Assembly: GCF_016056375.1 (NCBI RefSeq)
Contig: NZ_JAEDAE010000012.1
Coordinates: forward strand, 1-64,000
Direction of reading: 5' to 3'
DNA from: Hymenobacter negativus
GTDB taxonomy: Bacteria > Bacteroidota > Bacteroidia > Cytophagales > Hymenobacteraceae
Length of the DNA: 64,000 nt
Shown here: positions 8,194 to 17,574 of the stretch, piece after piece
Position numbering within the stretch: the stretch's first letter is position 1
Layout of the letters: every line of letters begins with the position of its first letter
Notes under the pieces: model-generated
What the model saw: the letters and a program-made list of their open reading frames with translations, nothing else
Databases searched by the model: none
What the model was told of the DNA's origin: nothing
Position numbers and translations under genes: made by a program

Positions 8194-9399
8194 ATGCCAA
8201 CTGCTTATATCGTGGATGCCGTGCGCACCCCGATTGGAAAATTTGGGGGTGCGCTCAGCAGCGTCCGCCCCGACGACCTTGCCGCCCACGTGCTCCGCGA
8301 GCTCATGCGCCGCAACCCTTCTGTTGATAAGGCCGCTGTCGAAGATGTTATCATCGGGGCCGCCAACCAAGCCGGGGAAGATAACCGCAACGTGGCCCGC
8401 ATGGCCGCACTACTGGCCGGCCTGCCTATCACGGTACCCGGCAATACGGTGAACCGCCTCTGCGCCTCGGGCTTGCAGAGCATCATGGACGCGGCCCGTG
8501 CCATTAAGTGCGGCGAGGGTGACGTGTACCTAGCCGGTGGGGCCGAGAGCATGACCCGCGCCCCGTTCGTGATGGCCAAGTCGGAATCGGCCTTCGGGCG
8601 CGAGCTCACGGCGCACGACACCACGCTGGGCTGGCGCTTCATCAACCCCAAGCTGAGCAAGCTGCATTACCCCTTCGCCATGGGCCAGACGGCCGAAAAT
8701 GTGGCCAAGCAGTACCACGTGACCCGCGAAGAGCAGGACCAGTTTGCCTTCGAGAGCCAGCGTAAATACGCCCGGGCACTGGAGAAAGGCCGTTTCCGCA
8801 AGGAGATTGTGCCCGTATTCATCCCTAGCCCCAAAGGTGATACGGCCCTGTTTGACGCCGACGAGCAGCCCCGCTTCTCGCCCCTTGAGAAATTGGCAAC
8901 GCTGAAGCCCGCCTTCCAGCCCGAGGGCGGGACGGTGACGGCCGGCAACTCGGCAGGCATCAACGACGGCGCAGCGGCCGTGCTGATGGTGAGCGAAGAG
9001 GCGCTGAAGAAGTACAACCTGAAGCCCTTGGCGCGGGTGGTGGCCTCGGCCGTGGCCGGTGTGGACCCGTCGGTAATGGGCCTCGGCCCGATTCCGGCCA
9101 CGCAGAAGGTGCTGCAGCGCGCCGGTCTTACACTGGCCGATATCGACCTGATTGAGCTCAACGAAGCCTTCGCGGCCCAGAGCATTGCCTGCGTGCGCGA
9201 GCTGGGCCTCGACATGGCCAAGGTGAACGTGAACGGCGGCAGCATTGCCATGGGCCACCCGCTGGGCAGCTCGGGCGCGCGCATCACCGCCACGCTGCTG
9301 CACGAGATGCACCGCCGCGGCGAGGGCATGCGCTACGGCCTGGCCACCATGTGCGTGGGCGTGGGCCAGGGCGCGGCCGTTATTTACGAGAAGCTGTAG
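8194..9399 (+). CDS. Thiolase (acetyl-CoA C-acyltransferase family)
   Basis: 401 residues. Catalyses thiolytic cleavage or Claisen condensation of acyl-CoA. The nucleophilic Cys lies in NRLCASGLQSI, the catalytic His in GHPLGSSGAR, and the second Cys in CVGVGQGAA. Length and the N-terminus (AYIVDAVRTPIGKFGGALS) fit the PaaJ/PcaF and FadA/AtoB branch. Without other pathway genes alongside I cannot choose between 3-oxoadipyl-CoA, 3-ketoacyl-CoA and acetoacetyl-CoA. The frame is open from 8086, but the family start is at 8194. Confidence 0.93.
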   Translation: MPTAYIVDAVRTPIGKFGGALSSVRPDDLAAHVLRELMRRNPSVDKAAVEDVIIGAANQAGEDNRNVARMAALLAGLPITVPGNTVNRLCASGLQSIMDAARAIKCGEGDVYLAGGAESMTRAPFVMAKSESAFGRELTAHDTTLGWRFINPKLSKLHYPFAMGQTAENVAKQYHVTREEQDQFAFESQRKYARALEKGRFRKEIVPVFIPSPKGDTALFDADEQPRFSPLEKLATLKPAFQPEGGTVTAGNSAGINDGAAAVLMVSEEALKKYNLKPLARVVASAVAGVDPSVMGLGPIPATQKVLQRAGLTLADIDLIELNEAFAAQSIACVRELGLDMAKVNVNGGSIAMGHPLGSSGARITATLLHEMHRRGEGMRYGLATMCVGVGQGAAVIYEKL

Positions 9400-9416
9400 G
9401 GACAGGTAAAAACCTT

Positions 9417-9500
9417 GTAGGGGCGGGGCTTGCCCCCGCCCGTCGTGGCACGACCGTGAGAACGGCGCGCACGGCGGGCGGGAGCAAGCCCCGCCCCTAC
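9417..9500. repeat. GC-rich intergenic inverted repeat
   Basis: The left arm 9417-9447 (starting GTAGGGGCGGGGCTTGC) and right arm 9470-9500 are reverse complements at 29 of 31 positions. The element lies between the thiolase gene and truA, both on the plus strand. It has no T-run, so it does not look like a simple terminator. Confidence 0.85.
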
Positions 9501-9614
9501 TTGTTTGTATGACGTCTATTTAGTTAGTTTTTCGCACCACGCCCTTAACTTGGAACTGGCCCCCGTTACTACTAGCGCTACCCTATACTGGTGCGTGGTG
9601 GTGGAGTAGCGCCG

Positions 9615-9622
9615 TACTTTTG
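9615..9622 (+). promoter_or_regulatory. -7 box of truA, leaderless arrangement
   Basis: TACTTTTG matches the Bacteroidota -7 element and ends 6 bases before the truA ATG. Transcription would begin at or next to the start codon. No clear TTG is seen at -33. Confidence 0.55.
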
Positions 9623-9628
9623 CGTCTG

Positions 9629-10381
9629 ATGCGCTACTTCCTGCACCTTGCCTACGACGGCACTAACTACCGCGGCTGGCAGATTCAGCCCGGCCAGCCC
9701 ACCGTGCAGGCCGAAATCGACCGCTGCCTGACCCAGATACTGCGCCATCCCACCTACTGCCTGGGCAGCGGCCGCACCGATACCGGCGTGCATGCCAGCC
9801 ACCAGGTGGCGCATTTCGACGCCGACCTGCCCGAAACCCTGCCGCTCGACGTGCTGCTCTACCGCCTGCGCCGCGCCCTGCCGCCCGACATCGGGGCCCT
9901 GCGCCTGCACCCCGTGCCCGACGAGGCCCACGCCCGCTTCTCGGCCGAGGAGCGCAACTACAACTACTTTGTGGTGACGGAGCCCGACCCTTTCCGGCGC
10001 GACCAGGCCCTATATGTGGACCGCCCGCTCGACATCGCAGCCATGAACGAGGCGGCTGACTACCTCGTGGGGCAGTTCGATTTTACCACCTTCTCGAAGG
10101 TGAAGGGCGGCGAAAACCATTATGTGTGCTACTGCACGGCCGCTGGCTGGCACCCGGCACCGGGCGGCTGGCGCTTCCACATCCGGGCCAACCGCTTTGT
10201 GCGGGGCATGGTGCGGCTGGTGGTGGGCACCCTGCTCGACGTGGGCCGGGGCCGCCTCACGCCCCGCCAGTTTCAGGAGCTGCTATGGGCCCAAAAGCGG
10301 GTAGATGCCGGCAGCGCCGCCCCGGCCAAAGGCCTTTTCCTGAGCCGGGTAGAGTATGAGCCCGACGTGGTGCCGGAGTAA
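9629..10381 (+). CDS. truA: tRNA pseudouridine synthase A
   Basis: 250 residues. Isomerises uridines 38-40 in tRNA anticodon stems. The catalytic Asp is in GSGRTDTGVHA (about residues 50-60), with further family motifs in NYNYFVV and FVRGMVRLVVGTLLDVGRG. Length is normal. The upstream TTG at 9620 would overlap the promoter box, so the ATG at 9629 is taken. Confidence 0.95.
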   Translation: MRYFLHLAYDGTNYRGWQIQPGQPTVQAEIDRCLTQILRHPTYCLGSGRTDTGVHASHQVAHFDADLPETLPLDVLLYRLRRALPPDIGALRLHPVPDEAHARFSAEERNYNYFVVTEPDPFRRDQALYVDRPLDIAAMNEAADYLVGQFDFTTFSKVKGGENHYVCYCTAAGWHPAPGGWRFHIRANRFVRGMVRLVVGTLLDVGRGRLTPRQFQELLWAQKRVDAGSAAPAKGLFLSRVEYEPDVVPE

Positions 10382-10478
10382 TGGCAAGCGCGGCTTAACT
10401 TGAGCGGGCTTGCGGGCAAGGCATTGTTTTTGCGCGTAGCAACAGGCCACCTTTGGCCTTCCTTTCCACCGTTTGCTT

Positions 10479-13400
10479 ATGCGCCCAACAGCTACTCTGT
10501 TGCTGGTGCTGGCCGTTTTGCTCGCGCCCCCCGCCCGGGCGCAGGAATCGGCCCGCACCATTGAATTTGTTGAAAACCGGGGCCAGTGGGATGCCCCCGC
10601 CCGCTATGCCGCCCAGGTAGCCTCCGGAGCCCGCCTTTTTGTGGAGAAAACCGGGCTGACTTATGCCCTGACCGCCGGGCTGCCGGGCCACGGACCCGCC
10701 AAAACCGCCCGGGCCAATGGCCGGCTTCCTGCCCACGGCCTGCGGCTGGAGTTCGTGCAGCCCAGCGCCGCCGCTACGCTTGCCCCCGAAGCCGAAACCG
10801 AAGTACCCGGCCGCCGCCACTACCTGCGCGGCACCGCCGCTGCCCGCTGGGCTACCGACGTGCGCGCCTGGCGGCAGCTGCGCTACCGCCAGCTCTGGGC
10901 TGGTATCGACTTTTTGTTGAAAGAAAGCTCCACTTACCAGTTCGAATACGACCTGCTGCTAAGCCCCGGGGCCGACCCCACCCGGGCCCAGTGGCGCTAC
11001 CGCGGGGCCGACGGCCTGCGCCTCGACCCCGCCACCGGCCAGCTGCGGGTGCAGACTTCGGCCGGCGTGCTGAGTGATTTTCGGCCCGAGGCCTGGCAGA
11101 CCGACCCGGCTACCGGGGCGCGGCAGCCGGTGGCCTGCGCCTTTGTGCTGCGCGGCGAAGTGGTGAGCTTTAAGCTGGGAACGTATGATGCCAGCCGGCC
11201 ACTGGTGATTGACCCCGCCGTGCAGTTTGCCAGCTACACGGGCTCGCCGGTGGAAAACTGGGGCTTTGCGGCTACGCACGATGCGGCGGGCAACCTCTAC
11301 ACGGCGGGCGTGGTGTTTGAGGCCGGTTATCCGGTCACGACCGGAGCCTACCAGACGGCCTTTGCCGGCAGCACCGACATTGCCATCATGAAATTCACGA
11401 CCAGCGCCACCGGCCCCGGCGCGCGGGCCTGGGCCACCTACGTGGGCGGCAACAACCTGGAGTTTCCGCACAGCCTGCTGGTGAACGAGCGCAACGAGCT
11501 TGTGCTGCTGGGCACTACTGCTTCCCCTGATTTCCCTACCACCACCACCGCCCTGAGCCGGGCGCTACGGGGCGGGCCTGCCATCGCGCCATTCGGCAAC
11601 AACTCGCCTTTCGTGCTCAGCAGCGGCTCCGACCTGGTGCTGACGCGCCTGAGCGCCAACGGCGGCCGGCTGCGGGCCAGCACCTACCTGGGCGGCACTG
11701 GCACCGATGGCCTGCTGGACCCGGCCGCCGCCACGCCGCGCTTGCGCCACAACTACGGTGATGCCTTCCGGGGCGACCTGGCCCTTGACCCGCAGGGCAA
11801 CGTGTACGTGGCCAGCGTGACGGGTTCGGCCGATTTCCCTGGCCTAGTGCCCGGCAACTACTGGGGCGGCAGCTCCGATGGCCTCGTCACCAGCCTCGAT
11901 TCCAGCTTCAGCCGCGTGCGGTGGACTACGCTGCTGGGCGGCGCCGGGGCCGATGCGGCATACTCTTTACAGCGCGAAGACGCGGGCGGCGAACTGCTGG
12001 TGGCGGGCGGCACTACCAGTCCCAGTCTGGCCGGAGCCACGGGCGGCTACCAGGCCGCGCCCGGCGGCGGCGTGGATGGCTACGTGGCCCGCCTGCGGCC
12101 CGACGGCACGCTGCAGCAAAGCACTTATCTGGGCACCAGTGCCTACGACCAGGCTTTTTTTGTGCGGCAGGGACCGGGTGGGCAGGTGTACGTGCTGGGC
12201 CAGACGCTGGACCCGGCCTGGCCCGGCCTCGATGCCACGCGCTACCACACGGCGCAGGGCCAGCAGTTTATCCAGCAGTTGGCGTCAAACCTGCGCTCGT
12301 CGGTGTTTGCCACGGTATTTGGCAGCGGGCGCACTACCACGGACATTTCCCCCACCGCATTTGGGGTAGACTGCTACGGGCGCATTCTGCTGGCGGGCTG
12401 GGGCGGTGGGCTCGACCCCAACAACGGCTCGACCACCGGCCTGCCCGTGACGGCCAACGCCCTGCAGAACAACACCGACAGCCAGGATTTCTACCTGATG
12501 CAGCTTTCTGATGGCGCGCGAGTGCTCGACTACGCCACCTTTTTCGGCACCTCAGCCGATGACCACGTGGACGGTGGCACTTCGCGCTTCGATGCCCAGG
12601 GCATCCTCTACCAAGCCGTGTGCGCCTGCGACCAGGGCGGCGCGGGCACGGGCAGCCTGCCCATTCCGCCCGGGGCCTTCACCTATGCTGCCGCCAATGG
12701 AGCGCCGCGCTGCAACAATGCGGCCTTCAAGTTTGCGTTTCTGGCGGCGGCCTCGCCAGCGGGTACCGATACGCTCTCGGTGTGCGCACAGGCGGGGCCG
12801 GTGGCACTGGGGGGCTCGCCGGCCGGTGGCACCTGGACGGGGCCGGGCGTGAGCGGCACTGTCGGCAGCTTCATCTTTACGCCCAGTCCGACGCTGCTAG
12901 GCCCCAATGTGCTCACCTACACCAGCCCCGGCGCGGCCAATGGCTGCGCCGGCACCAGCACGCGGCGCATCACGGTGCTGCCCCAGGGCCGGGCCACGGC
13001 AACGGCCCCGCAACGCTCGTTTTGCTTGTTGACGGGGTTGCCGCAGCCCACGGTACCGCTCACGGGGCTGCCTGCCGGTGGCACCTGGACCGGCAAGGGC
13101 GTAGTGCCGGGCACGGCCCGATTCGACCCGCTGCTGGCCGGGCCGGGCAGCCACACCCTCACCTACGAGGTGTCTGCGGGGCGCTGCCCGGTGCTGGCTA
13201 CCCTGCAAATGGCGGTGAAAACCGTGCCGCCCCACACGCCCCTGCCGCCGCGCCAGGTATGCCTCAACGACCCGCCGACGGCGCTGCCCGGGTTGCCGCC
13301 GGGCGGCATCTGGACGGGCCCGGGCGTGTCGGGCTCCATCGGCGGCTTCGTGTTTACGCCCTCCCCGGCGCTGCTGGGCGGGCCGCACATCCTCATCTAT

Positions 13401-14918
13401 ACTTTCCAGGGCAATACCGACTGCGATGCCGTAATCGACACCCTGCGCATGACCGTGCTGCCGCCCGGCCCCATCGGCGCAGCCCCACCCGACACGGCAC
13501 TTTGCCTCGGCACGCGGCCCTTCCGGCTCCTCGGCGGCACACCGCTGGGGGGCTCCTGGAGCGGGCCCGGCGTATCGGGCTCCGTGGCCACAGGGTTCTT
13601 CTTCACCCCGTCCCCGCTGTTCACCGGGCCGCAAACGCTGCTTTATACCGGCCCGCCCGGCAACTCGCCGGCCTGTCCCGGCCGGGCGCAGCGCGTCGTG
13701 ACCGTGAATACGAGCGGCGTGGCCACGGTATCGGCGCCCGACACCGTGATGTGCGCCGTGGCCGGGCCCCAACGCCTGAGTGCCATTCCCAGTGGCGGCA
13801 TGTGGACCGGCCCGGGAGTATCGGGCTCGGTGGCCGGCGGTTTTTTCTTTACGCCAACGGCGGCGCTGATGGGGGTGCAGGTGCTGGCCTACATCGGCCC
13901 GGCCCCAGCCAACGCCGCCGACTGCCCCGTGGCCGGCCGCCTGCGCCTGCAGGTGCTGCCGCTGCCGCCGCTGTTTTTTGCGCCGGTGGGCGATGTCAGC
14001 TTTTGCCTGGCCGCGCCGCCCCACGGCATTGTGCTGGCAGCCCTACCGGCGGGCGGCGTATTTAGCGGGCCGGGGGTGGTGGGCAACCGTTTCAACCCCT
14101 CCGATGCCGGGCCGGGCCGCCACACGCTCACCTACACCTGGGACTTCGCCCAAGTGCGCTGCCCTACCACCATCAGCCAAACCGTGAATGTGAGCTTGGT
14201 GCCGGCCGTGCACCTGCCGCCTGACACCGTGCTTTGCGCTCCGCCCGCATCCCTGCAGCTGCGGGCTAGCCCGGCCGGCGGCACCTGGACCGGGCTGGGC
14301 GTGACGGCCGCCGGCGTGTTTACCCCGCCTACCGCGCCTGGCACCACCACACTCTACTACGAGCTGCCCGGCTCCTGCGACCCGGCCCCCTACCGCGTGA
14401 CCGTGCCCGCCCAACTTTCGGCCCAGGCCCGCTGGACTGTACCCGCCTGCCCCGCCAATGCCTACGCCCCGCGCCGGCTGCGTTTCGAGGCCACCGGGGC
14501 CGCGTCGGCCCAGGTGCAGTGGGATTTTGGCGATGGCACGCCGCCGGCCACCGGCGCAGTGGTGGAGCATACATACGCCGCAGCCGGCCGCTACCAGCCG
14601 CTGGCCAGCCTGCCCGCCGCGCCCGCCGGCAGCTGCCCCAACCAGCTCACCCTGCCACCCGTGGACGTGCAGGCCGCCCGCGTGCCCAATATCATCACTC
14701 CCAACGCCGATGGGCTGAACGACACCTTCGCTCCGGAGCTGGGCGGCTGCACGGGCCGCCTCCAGGTATTCTCGCGCTGGGGCCAACTGGTGTTCGACAC
14801 CCCGACCTACCACAACGACTGGGGCGGCGCAGGCCTGCCGGCCGGCCTCTACTACTACCTGCTGCACGATGCCGACGGCGGAACGCTGGGCAAGGGCTGG
14901 GTGGAGCTTGTGCGCTAG
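10479..14918 (+). CDS. Giant secreted T9SS cargo protein (gliding-type C-terminal domain)
   Basis: 1479 residues with signal peptide (MRPTATLLLVLAVLLAPPARA). The N-terminal module (about 25-250) has the ENRGQWD start typical of gliding-associated proteins. Next come SBBP-like beta-propeller repeats (about 255-740; YLGGTGTDG, DPQGNVYVAS). About 770-1300 holds seven copies of a module with core P-GG-WTGPGVSG...FTPSP...L-YT. A PKD-like domain follows (about 1330-1400, WDFGDGTPP), then a type B sorting domain (about 1405-1479; PNIITPNADGLNDTF, GLYYYLL) that directs export by the type IX system and attachment to the cell surface or release. Probable adhesin or matrix protein; the ligand is unknown. 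No T9SS core genes lie nearby. Confidence 0.9.
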   Translation: MRPTATLLLVLAVLLAPPARAQESARTIEFVENRGQWDAPARYAAQVASGARLFVEKTGLTYALTAGLPGHGPAKTARANGRLPAHGLRLEFVQPSAAATLAPEAETEVPGRRHYLRGTAAARWATDVRAWRQLRYRQLWAGIDFLLKESSTYQFEYDLLLSPGADPTRAQWRYRGADGLRLDPATGQLRVQTSAGVLSDFRPEAWQTDPATGARQPVACAFVLRGEVVSFKLGTYDASRPLVIDPAVQFASYTGSPVENWGFAATHDAAGNLYTAGVVFEAGYPVTTGAYQTAFAGSTDIAIMKFTTSATGPGARAWATYVGGNNLEFPHSLLVNERNELVLLGTTASPDFPTTTTALSRALRGGPAIAPFGNNSPFVLSSGSDLVLTRLSANGGRLRASTYLGGTGTDGLLDPAAATPRLRHNYGDAFRGDLALDPQGNVYVASVTGSADFPGLVPGNYWGGSSDGLVTSLDSSFSRVRWTTLLGGAGADAAYSLQREDAGGELLVAGGTTSPSLAGATGGYQAAPGGGVDGYVARLRPDGTLQQSTYLGTSAYDQAFFVRQGPGGQVYVLGQTLDPAWPGLDATRYHTAQGQQFIQQLASNLRSSVFATVFGSGRTTTDISPTAFGVDCYGRILLAGWGGGLDPNNGSTTGLPVTANALQNNTDSQDFYLMQLSDGARVLDYATFFGTSADDHVDGGTSRFDAQGILYQAVCACDQGGAGTGSLPIPPGAFTYAAANGAPRCNNAAFKFAFLAAASPAGTDTLSVCAQAGPVALGGSPAGGTWTGPGVSGTVGSFIFTPSPTLLGPNVLTYTSPGAANGCAGTSTRRITVLPQGRATATAPQRSFCLLTGLPQPTVPLTGLPAGGTWTGKGVVPGTARFDPLLAGPGSHTLTYEVSAGRCPVLATLQMAVKTVPPHTPLPPRQVCLNDPPTALPGLPPGGIWTGPGVSGSIGGFVFTPSPALLGGPHILIYTFQGNTDCDAVIDTLRMTVLPPGPIGAAPPDTALCLGTRPFRLLGGTPLGGSWSGPGVSGSVATGFFFTPSPLFTGPQTLLYTGPPGNSPACPGRAQRVVTVNTSGVATVSAPDTVMCAVAGPQRLSAIPSGGMWTGPGVSGSVAGGFFFTPTAALMGVQVLAYIGPAPANAADCPVAGRLRLQVLPLPPLFFAPVGDVSFCLAAPPHGIVLAALPAGGVFSGPGVVGNRFNPSDAGPGRHTLTYTWDFAQVRCPTTISQTVNVSLVPAVHLPPDTVLCAPPASLQLRASPAGGTWTGLGVTAAGVFTPPTAPGTTTLYYELPGSCDPAPYRVTVPAQLSAQARWTVPACPANAYAPRRLRFEATGAASAQVQWDFGDGTPPATGAVVEHTYAAAGRYQPLASLPAAPAGSCPNQLTLPPVDVQAARVPNIITPNADGLNDTFAPELGGCTGRLQVFSRWGQLVFDTPTYHNDWGGAGLPAGLYYYLLHDADGGTLGKGWVELVR

Positions 14919-14997
14919 CGCTTGTTTTTCTAACGATGGCAAGCCTGCCTACACTGTCATCGTCGTCAAAAAACTGATGGTCCAGTAGCAGCCGAGC

Positions 14998-15053
14998 CGG
15001 GAGGAAACCGTGGCCACAGCCAACTCTTTGGCCCCGGCCACGGTTTCCTCCCG
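14998..15053. repeat. 18-bp perfect inverted repeat
   Basis: 14998-15015 (CGGGAGGAAACCGTGGCC) and 15036-15053 are exact reverse complements with a 20-base loop. It lies in the gap between two plus-strand genes. No T-run follows; instead the sequence ACCTTTG, part of a possible -7 box (GACCTTTG, 15053-15060), abuts the right arm 8 bases before the next ATG. Confidence 0.8.
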
Positions 15054-15068
15054 ACCTTTGCCCTACTT

Positions 15069-16841
15069 ATGGACCCCACCACTTCCGCCACCAAAACCGG
15101 CCAGGTCTTCGACTGGGCCGTGCTGCGCCGCCTGCTCGGCTACGTGCGCCCTTACCGGCGCGTCTTTATCGGCCTGATTGTGCTTACCGTGGCCACGGCC
15201 GTGCTGGGCACGCTGCGGCCCTTCATCATTCAGCGCATGGTCGATGTCAGCATCGAGCAAGGCGACATGAAGGGGCTGAACTTTATGTTTCTGCTGCTGC
15301 TGGTACTGCTGGTGGCCCACGCCGGCGTGAGCTACCTGCAGACGTATTACGGCGGCTGGCTGGGTCAGTACATCGTGCGCGACATCCGCACCGACCTCTA
15401 CCGCCACCTGCTCAGCCTCAAGCTCAAATTCTTCGACCAGACGCCCATCGGCGTGCTCGTGACACGCAACATCTCCGACGTCGAAACGCTGTCCGACGTG
15501 TTCAGCGAGGGCTTAGCGGCCATGGTGGGCGACATTCTGCAGCTACTGTTCATCATGGCCTTTATGTTCTACATCGACTGGCGGCTCACGCTGGTGAGTT
15601 TGTCCGTAATTCCGCCCCTGCTGTTCAGCACCTACGTGTTCAAGGAGAAAATCAAGGGCTCATTTCAGGACGTGCGGACGGCCGTGGCCAAGCTCAATAG
15701 CTTCGTGCAGGAGCACCTCACAGGCATGAACGTGGTCCAGATTTTCAACAACGAAGAGCGCGAGTACCGCAAGTTCGCCGCCATCAACAAGGAGCACACC
15801 GAGGCCAACATTCGCTCGGTGCTCTACTACAGCATCTATTTCCCGGTGGCCGAGGTGCTGGGCGCCATCGGCGTGGGCCTGCTGGTGTGGTACGCCGCGC
15901 AGGGCCAGATTGAGGGCTCGATTTCGAAGGGCGCGCTCATCGCCTTCATCATGTACAACGCCCTGTTTTTCCGCCCTATTCGCCAGATTGCCGACCGGTT
16001 CAACACCCTGCAATTAGGTTTGGTAAGCACAGAGCGTCTCCTGAAACTGCTCGACAACCAGGAGCTAATCGCCCCCACCGGTACCTTCGCCCCCGCTGAA
16101 TTGGAGGGCGACGTGGAATTCAAGCACGTCAAATTTGCCTACAATGAGCCCGACTGGGTGCTCAAAGACATCAGCTTCCACGTGAAGCCCGGCCAGACCA
16201 TCGCCTTCGTGGGGGCCACCGGCGCGGGCAAAACCAGCATCATCAACCTGCTGAGCCGCTTCTACGACATTCAGAGCGGCAGCATCCTCATTGACGGCCG
16301 CGACCTGCGCGAGTACGACCTCAGCCTGCTGCGCCGGCAAATCGGCATCGTGCTGCAAGATGTTTTCCTCTTCGCCGGCTCCATCCGCGACAACATCACG
16401 CTGGGCAACAAGGCCATCACCGACCAGCAAATCTGGGCAGCCGCCGACCTCGTGGGTGCCCGCCGCTTCATCGAGCGCCTGCCCGAAGGCCTCGGCTACC
16501 CCGTGATGGAGCGCGGGGCCACGCTCTCCGTGGGTCAGCGCCAGCTCATCAGCTTCGTGCGGGCCATGGTGTACCAGCCCCACATCATCGTGCTAGACGA
16601 AGCTACGTCCTCCGTCGACTCCGAAACCGAGGAGTTGATTCAGCAGGCCATCGAAAAGCTGATGCAGGGCCGCACCTCGCTCGTCATCGCCCACCGCCTG
16701 AGCACCATCCAGAAAGCCGATAAAATCATCGTGCTCGACAAGGGCGAAATCAAGGAAACCGGCACCCACGACGAGCTGCTGCGCATCGAGGGCGGCTATT
16801 ATGCCCAGCTCTACCGCATGCAGTACGTCGTCAATGGATGA
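15069..16841 (+). CDS. ABC exporter half-transporter, MdlB/YheH/LmrD-like
   Basis: 590 residues: a six-helix exporter membrane domain (about 20-320) fused to an ATPase domain (about 345-590). Walker A is GATGAGKTS, Walker B IIVLDEATSSVD with the catalytic Glu, and the switch His is in IAHRLS. The signature is LSVGQRQL, not LSGGQ. This deviation, with the QRQLISF tail, is typical of the MdlB/YheH side of heterodimeric exporters. The gene at 19910 has the complementary defects. Substrate unknown; lipids or drugs are typical of the family. The 3' end lies within an inverted repeat that contains the stop codon. Confidence 0.93.
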   Translation: MDPTTSATKTGQVFDWAVLRRLLGYVRPYRRVFIGLIVLTVATAVLGTLRPFIIQRMVDVSIEQGDMKGLNFMFLLLLVLLVAHAGVSYLQTYYGGWLGQYIVRDIRTDLYRHLLSLKLKFFDQTPIGVLVTRNISDVETLSDVFSEGLAAMVGDILQLLFIMAFMFYIDWRLTLVSLSVIPPLLFSTYVFKEKIKGSFQDVRTAVAKLNSFVQEHLTGMNVVQIFNNEEREYRKFAAINKEHTEANIRSVLYYSIYFPVAEVLGAIGVGLLVWYAAQGQIEGSISKGALIAFIMYNALFFRPIRQIADRFNTLQLGLVSTERLLKLLDNQELIAPTGTFAPAELEGDVEFKHVKFAYNEPDWVLKDISFHVKPGQTIAFVGATGAGKTSIINLLSRFYDIQSGSILIDGRDLREYDLSLLRRQIGIVLQDVFLFAGSIRDNITLGNKAITDQQIWAAADLVGARRFIERLPEGLGYPVMERGATLSVGQRQLISFVRAMVYQPHIIVLDEATSSVDSETEELIQQAIEKLMQGRTSLVIAHRLSTIQKADKIIVLDKGEIKETGTHDELLRIEGGYYAQLYRMQYVVNG

Positions 16842-16924
16842 ATGAGCGAGTGGGTGAGTGGATGAATGACAACTGCGCCATCCACCTACTCACCCATTCA
16901 CTCATTCACCCACTCACCCATTGA
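16833..16924. repeat. Inverted repeat of ATGAGTGA-type words
   Basis: The purine-rich left arm (about 16833-16868) is made of near-tandem words such as AATGAGCG, AGTGGGTG and GGATGAATG. The right arm (about 16876-16924) is their reverse complement. The left arm contains the TGA stop of the ABC gene and the right arm ends 3 bases before the next ATG. Arms differ by word-length gaps. Confidence 0.8.
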
Positions 16925-16927
16925 ACC

Positions 16928-17446
16928 ATGCGCTACCTCTTTCTCGCCATCATCCTGCTCACGCTCATTGCGGCCGGCACTTACGTTTACCTTGGCGGTA
17001 CCCACGAACCTAAAACGACTCTCGAAATCACTGCCGCGCCGCTATATCTGGCCGGCCAGCCTTTCCACGGCAAGGTCACCGGCGATGCCTTCGGCACCCT
17101 GTTTCGCCAAGCCAAAGACGCCCAGGCCCGGCTGCACGGCGACCTCGCCAACCTCTACCTCAACGACCCTGAAACGGCCCACGATACCATCCGGGCCTTC
17201 ATCGGCCTGGCCGTGACCGATACCACCCAAGCTCTGCCCACCGGTTTCCACTACCGTGTAGTACCGCCCGGACAGCGCGTGCTGGCCGCCCGCCTCAAGG
17301 GCGTGAGCTACCTGCTAGCACCCAATAAGCTCTACCCCGCTGCCCTCGAAGCCGTGAAAGCCCAGAAACTTACCCAGCGCGGCGACTTCTACCTGGAACG
17401 CTTCGGGGCCAACGAGGAATCGGAAGTATGGGTGGGCGTGAAGTAG
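16928..17446 (+). CDS. Membrane-anchored GyrI-like protein
   Basis: 172 residues. One N-terminal membrane helix (MRYLFLAIILLTLIAAGTYVYL) is followed by a soluble domain. The C-terminal pattern (RVLAARLKGVSYLLAP...YLERFGANEESEVWVGV) resembles the GyrI-like/AraC effector-binding fold, which binds small ligands. This is a resemblance by eye, not a firm assignment. It sits just after the ABC exporter half, so a ligand-sensing or accessory role is conceivable. Confidence 0.65.
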   Translation: MRYLFLAIILLTLIAAGTYVYLGGTHEPKTTLEITAAPLYLAGQPFHGKVTGDAFGTLFRQAKDAQARLHGDLANLYLNDPETAHDTIRAFIGLAVTDTTQALPTGFHYRVVPPGQRVLAARLKGVSYLLAPNKLYPAALEAVKAQKLTQRGDFYLERFGANEESEVWVGVK

Positions 17447-17512
17447 CTACCGGCCAACGGCTTGCACCAAAGCCCTCATAGCCTGCCCTGCCGCGACTAT
17501 CATGAGTGGCAA

Positions 17513-17549
17513 CAAAAAGCCTTGGCATCGGATGATGCCAAGGCTTTTA
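17513..17549. terminator. Bidirectional terminator
   Basis: 12-bp perfect stem (17518-17529 with 17534-17545) between an A-run and a T-rich tail, placed between convergent genes. Confidence 0.85.
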
Positions 17550-17574
17550 TCAGCAGGCGAAAAGGTCTGCTTCG

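Noticed and set aside
12620..14065. 481-codon frame overlapping the giant T9SS gene
   Set aside because: Arg/His/Gly-rich out-of-frame translation of the repeat region; no start or family support.
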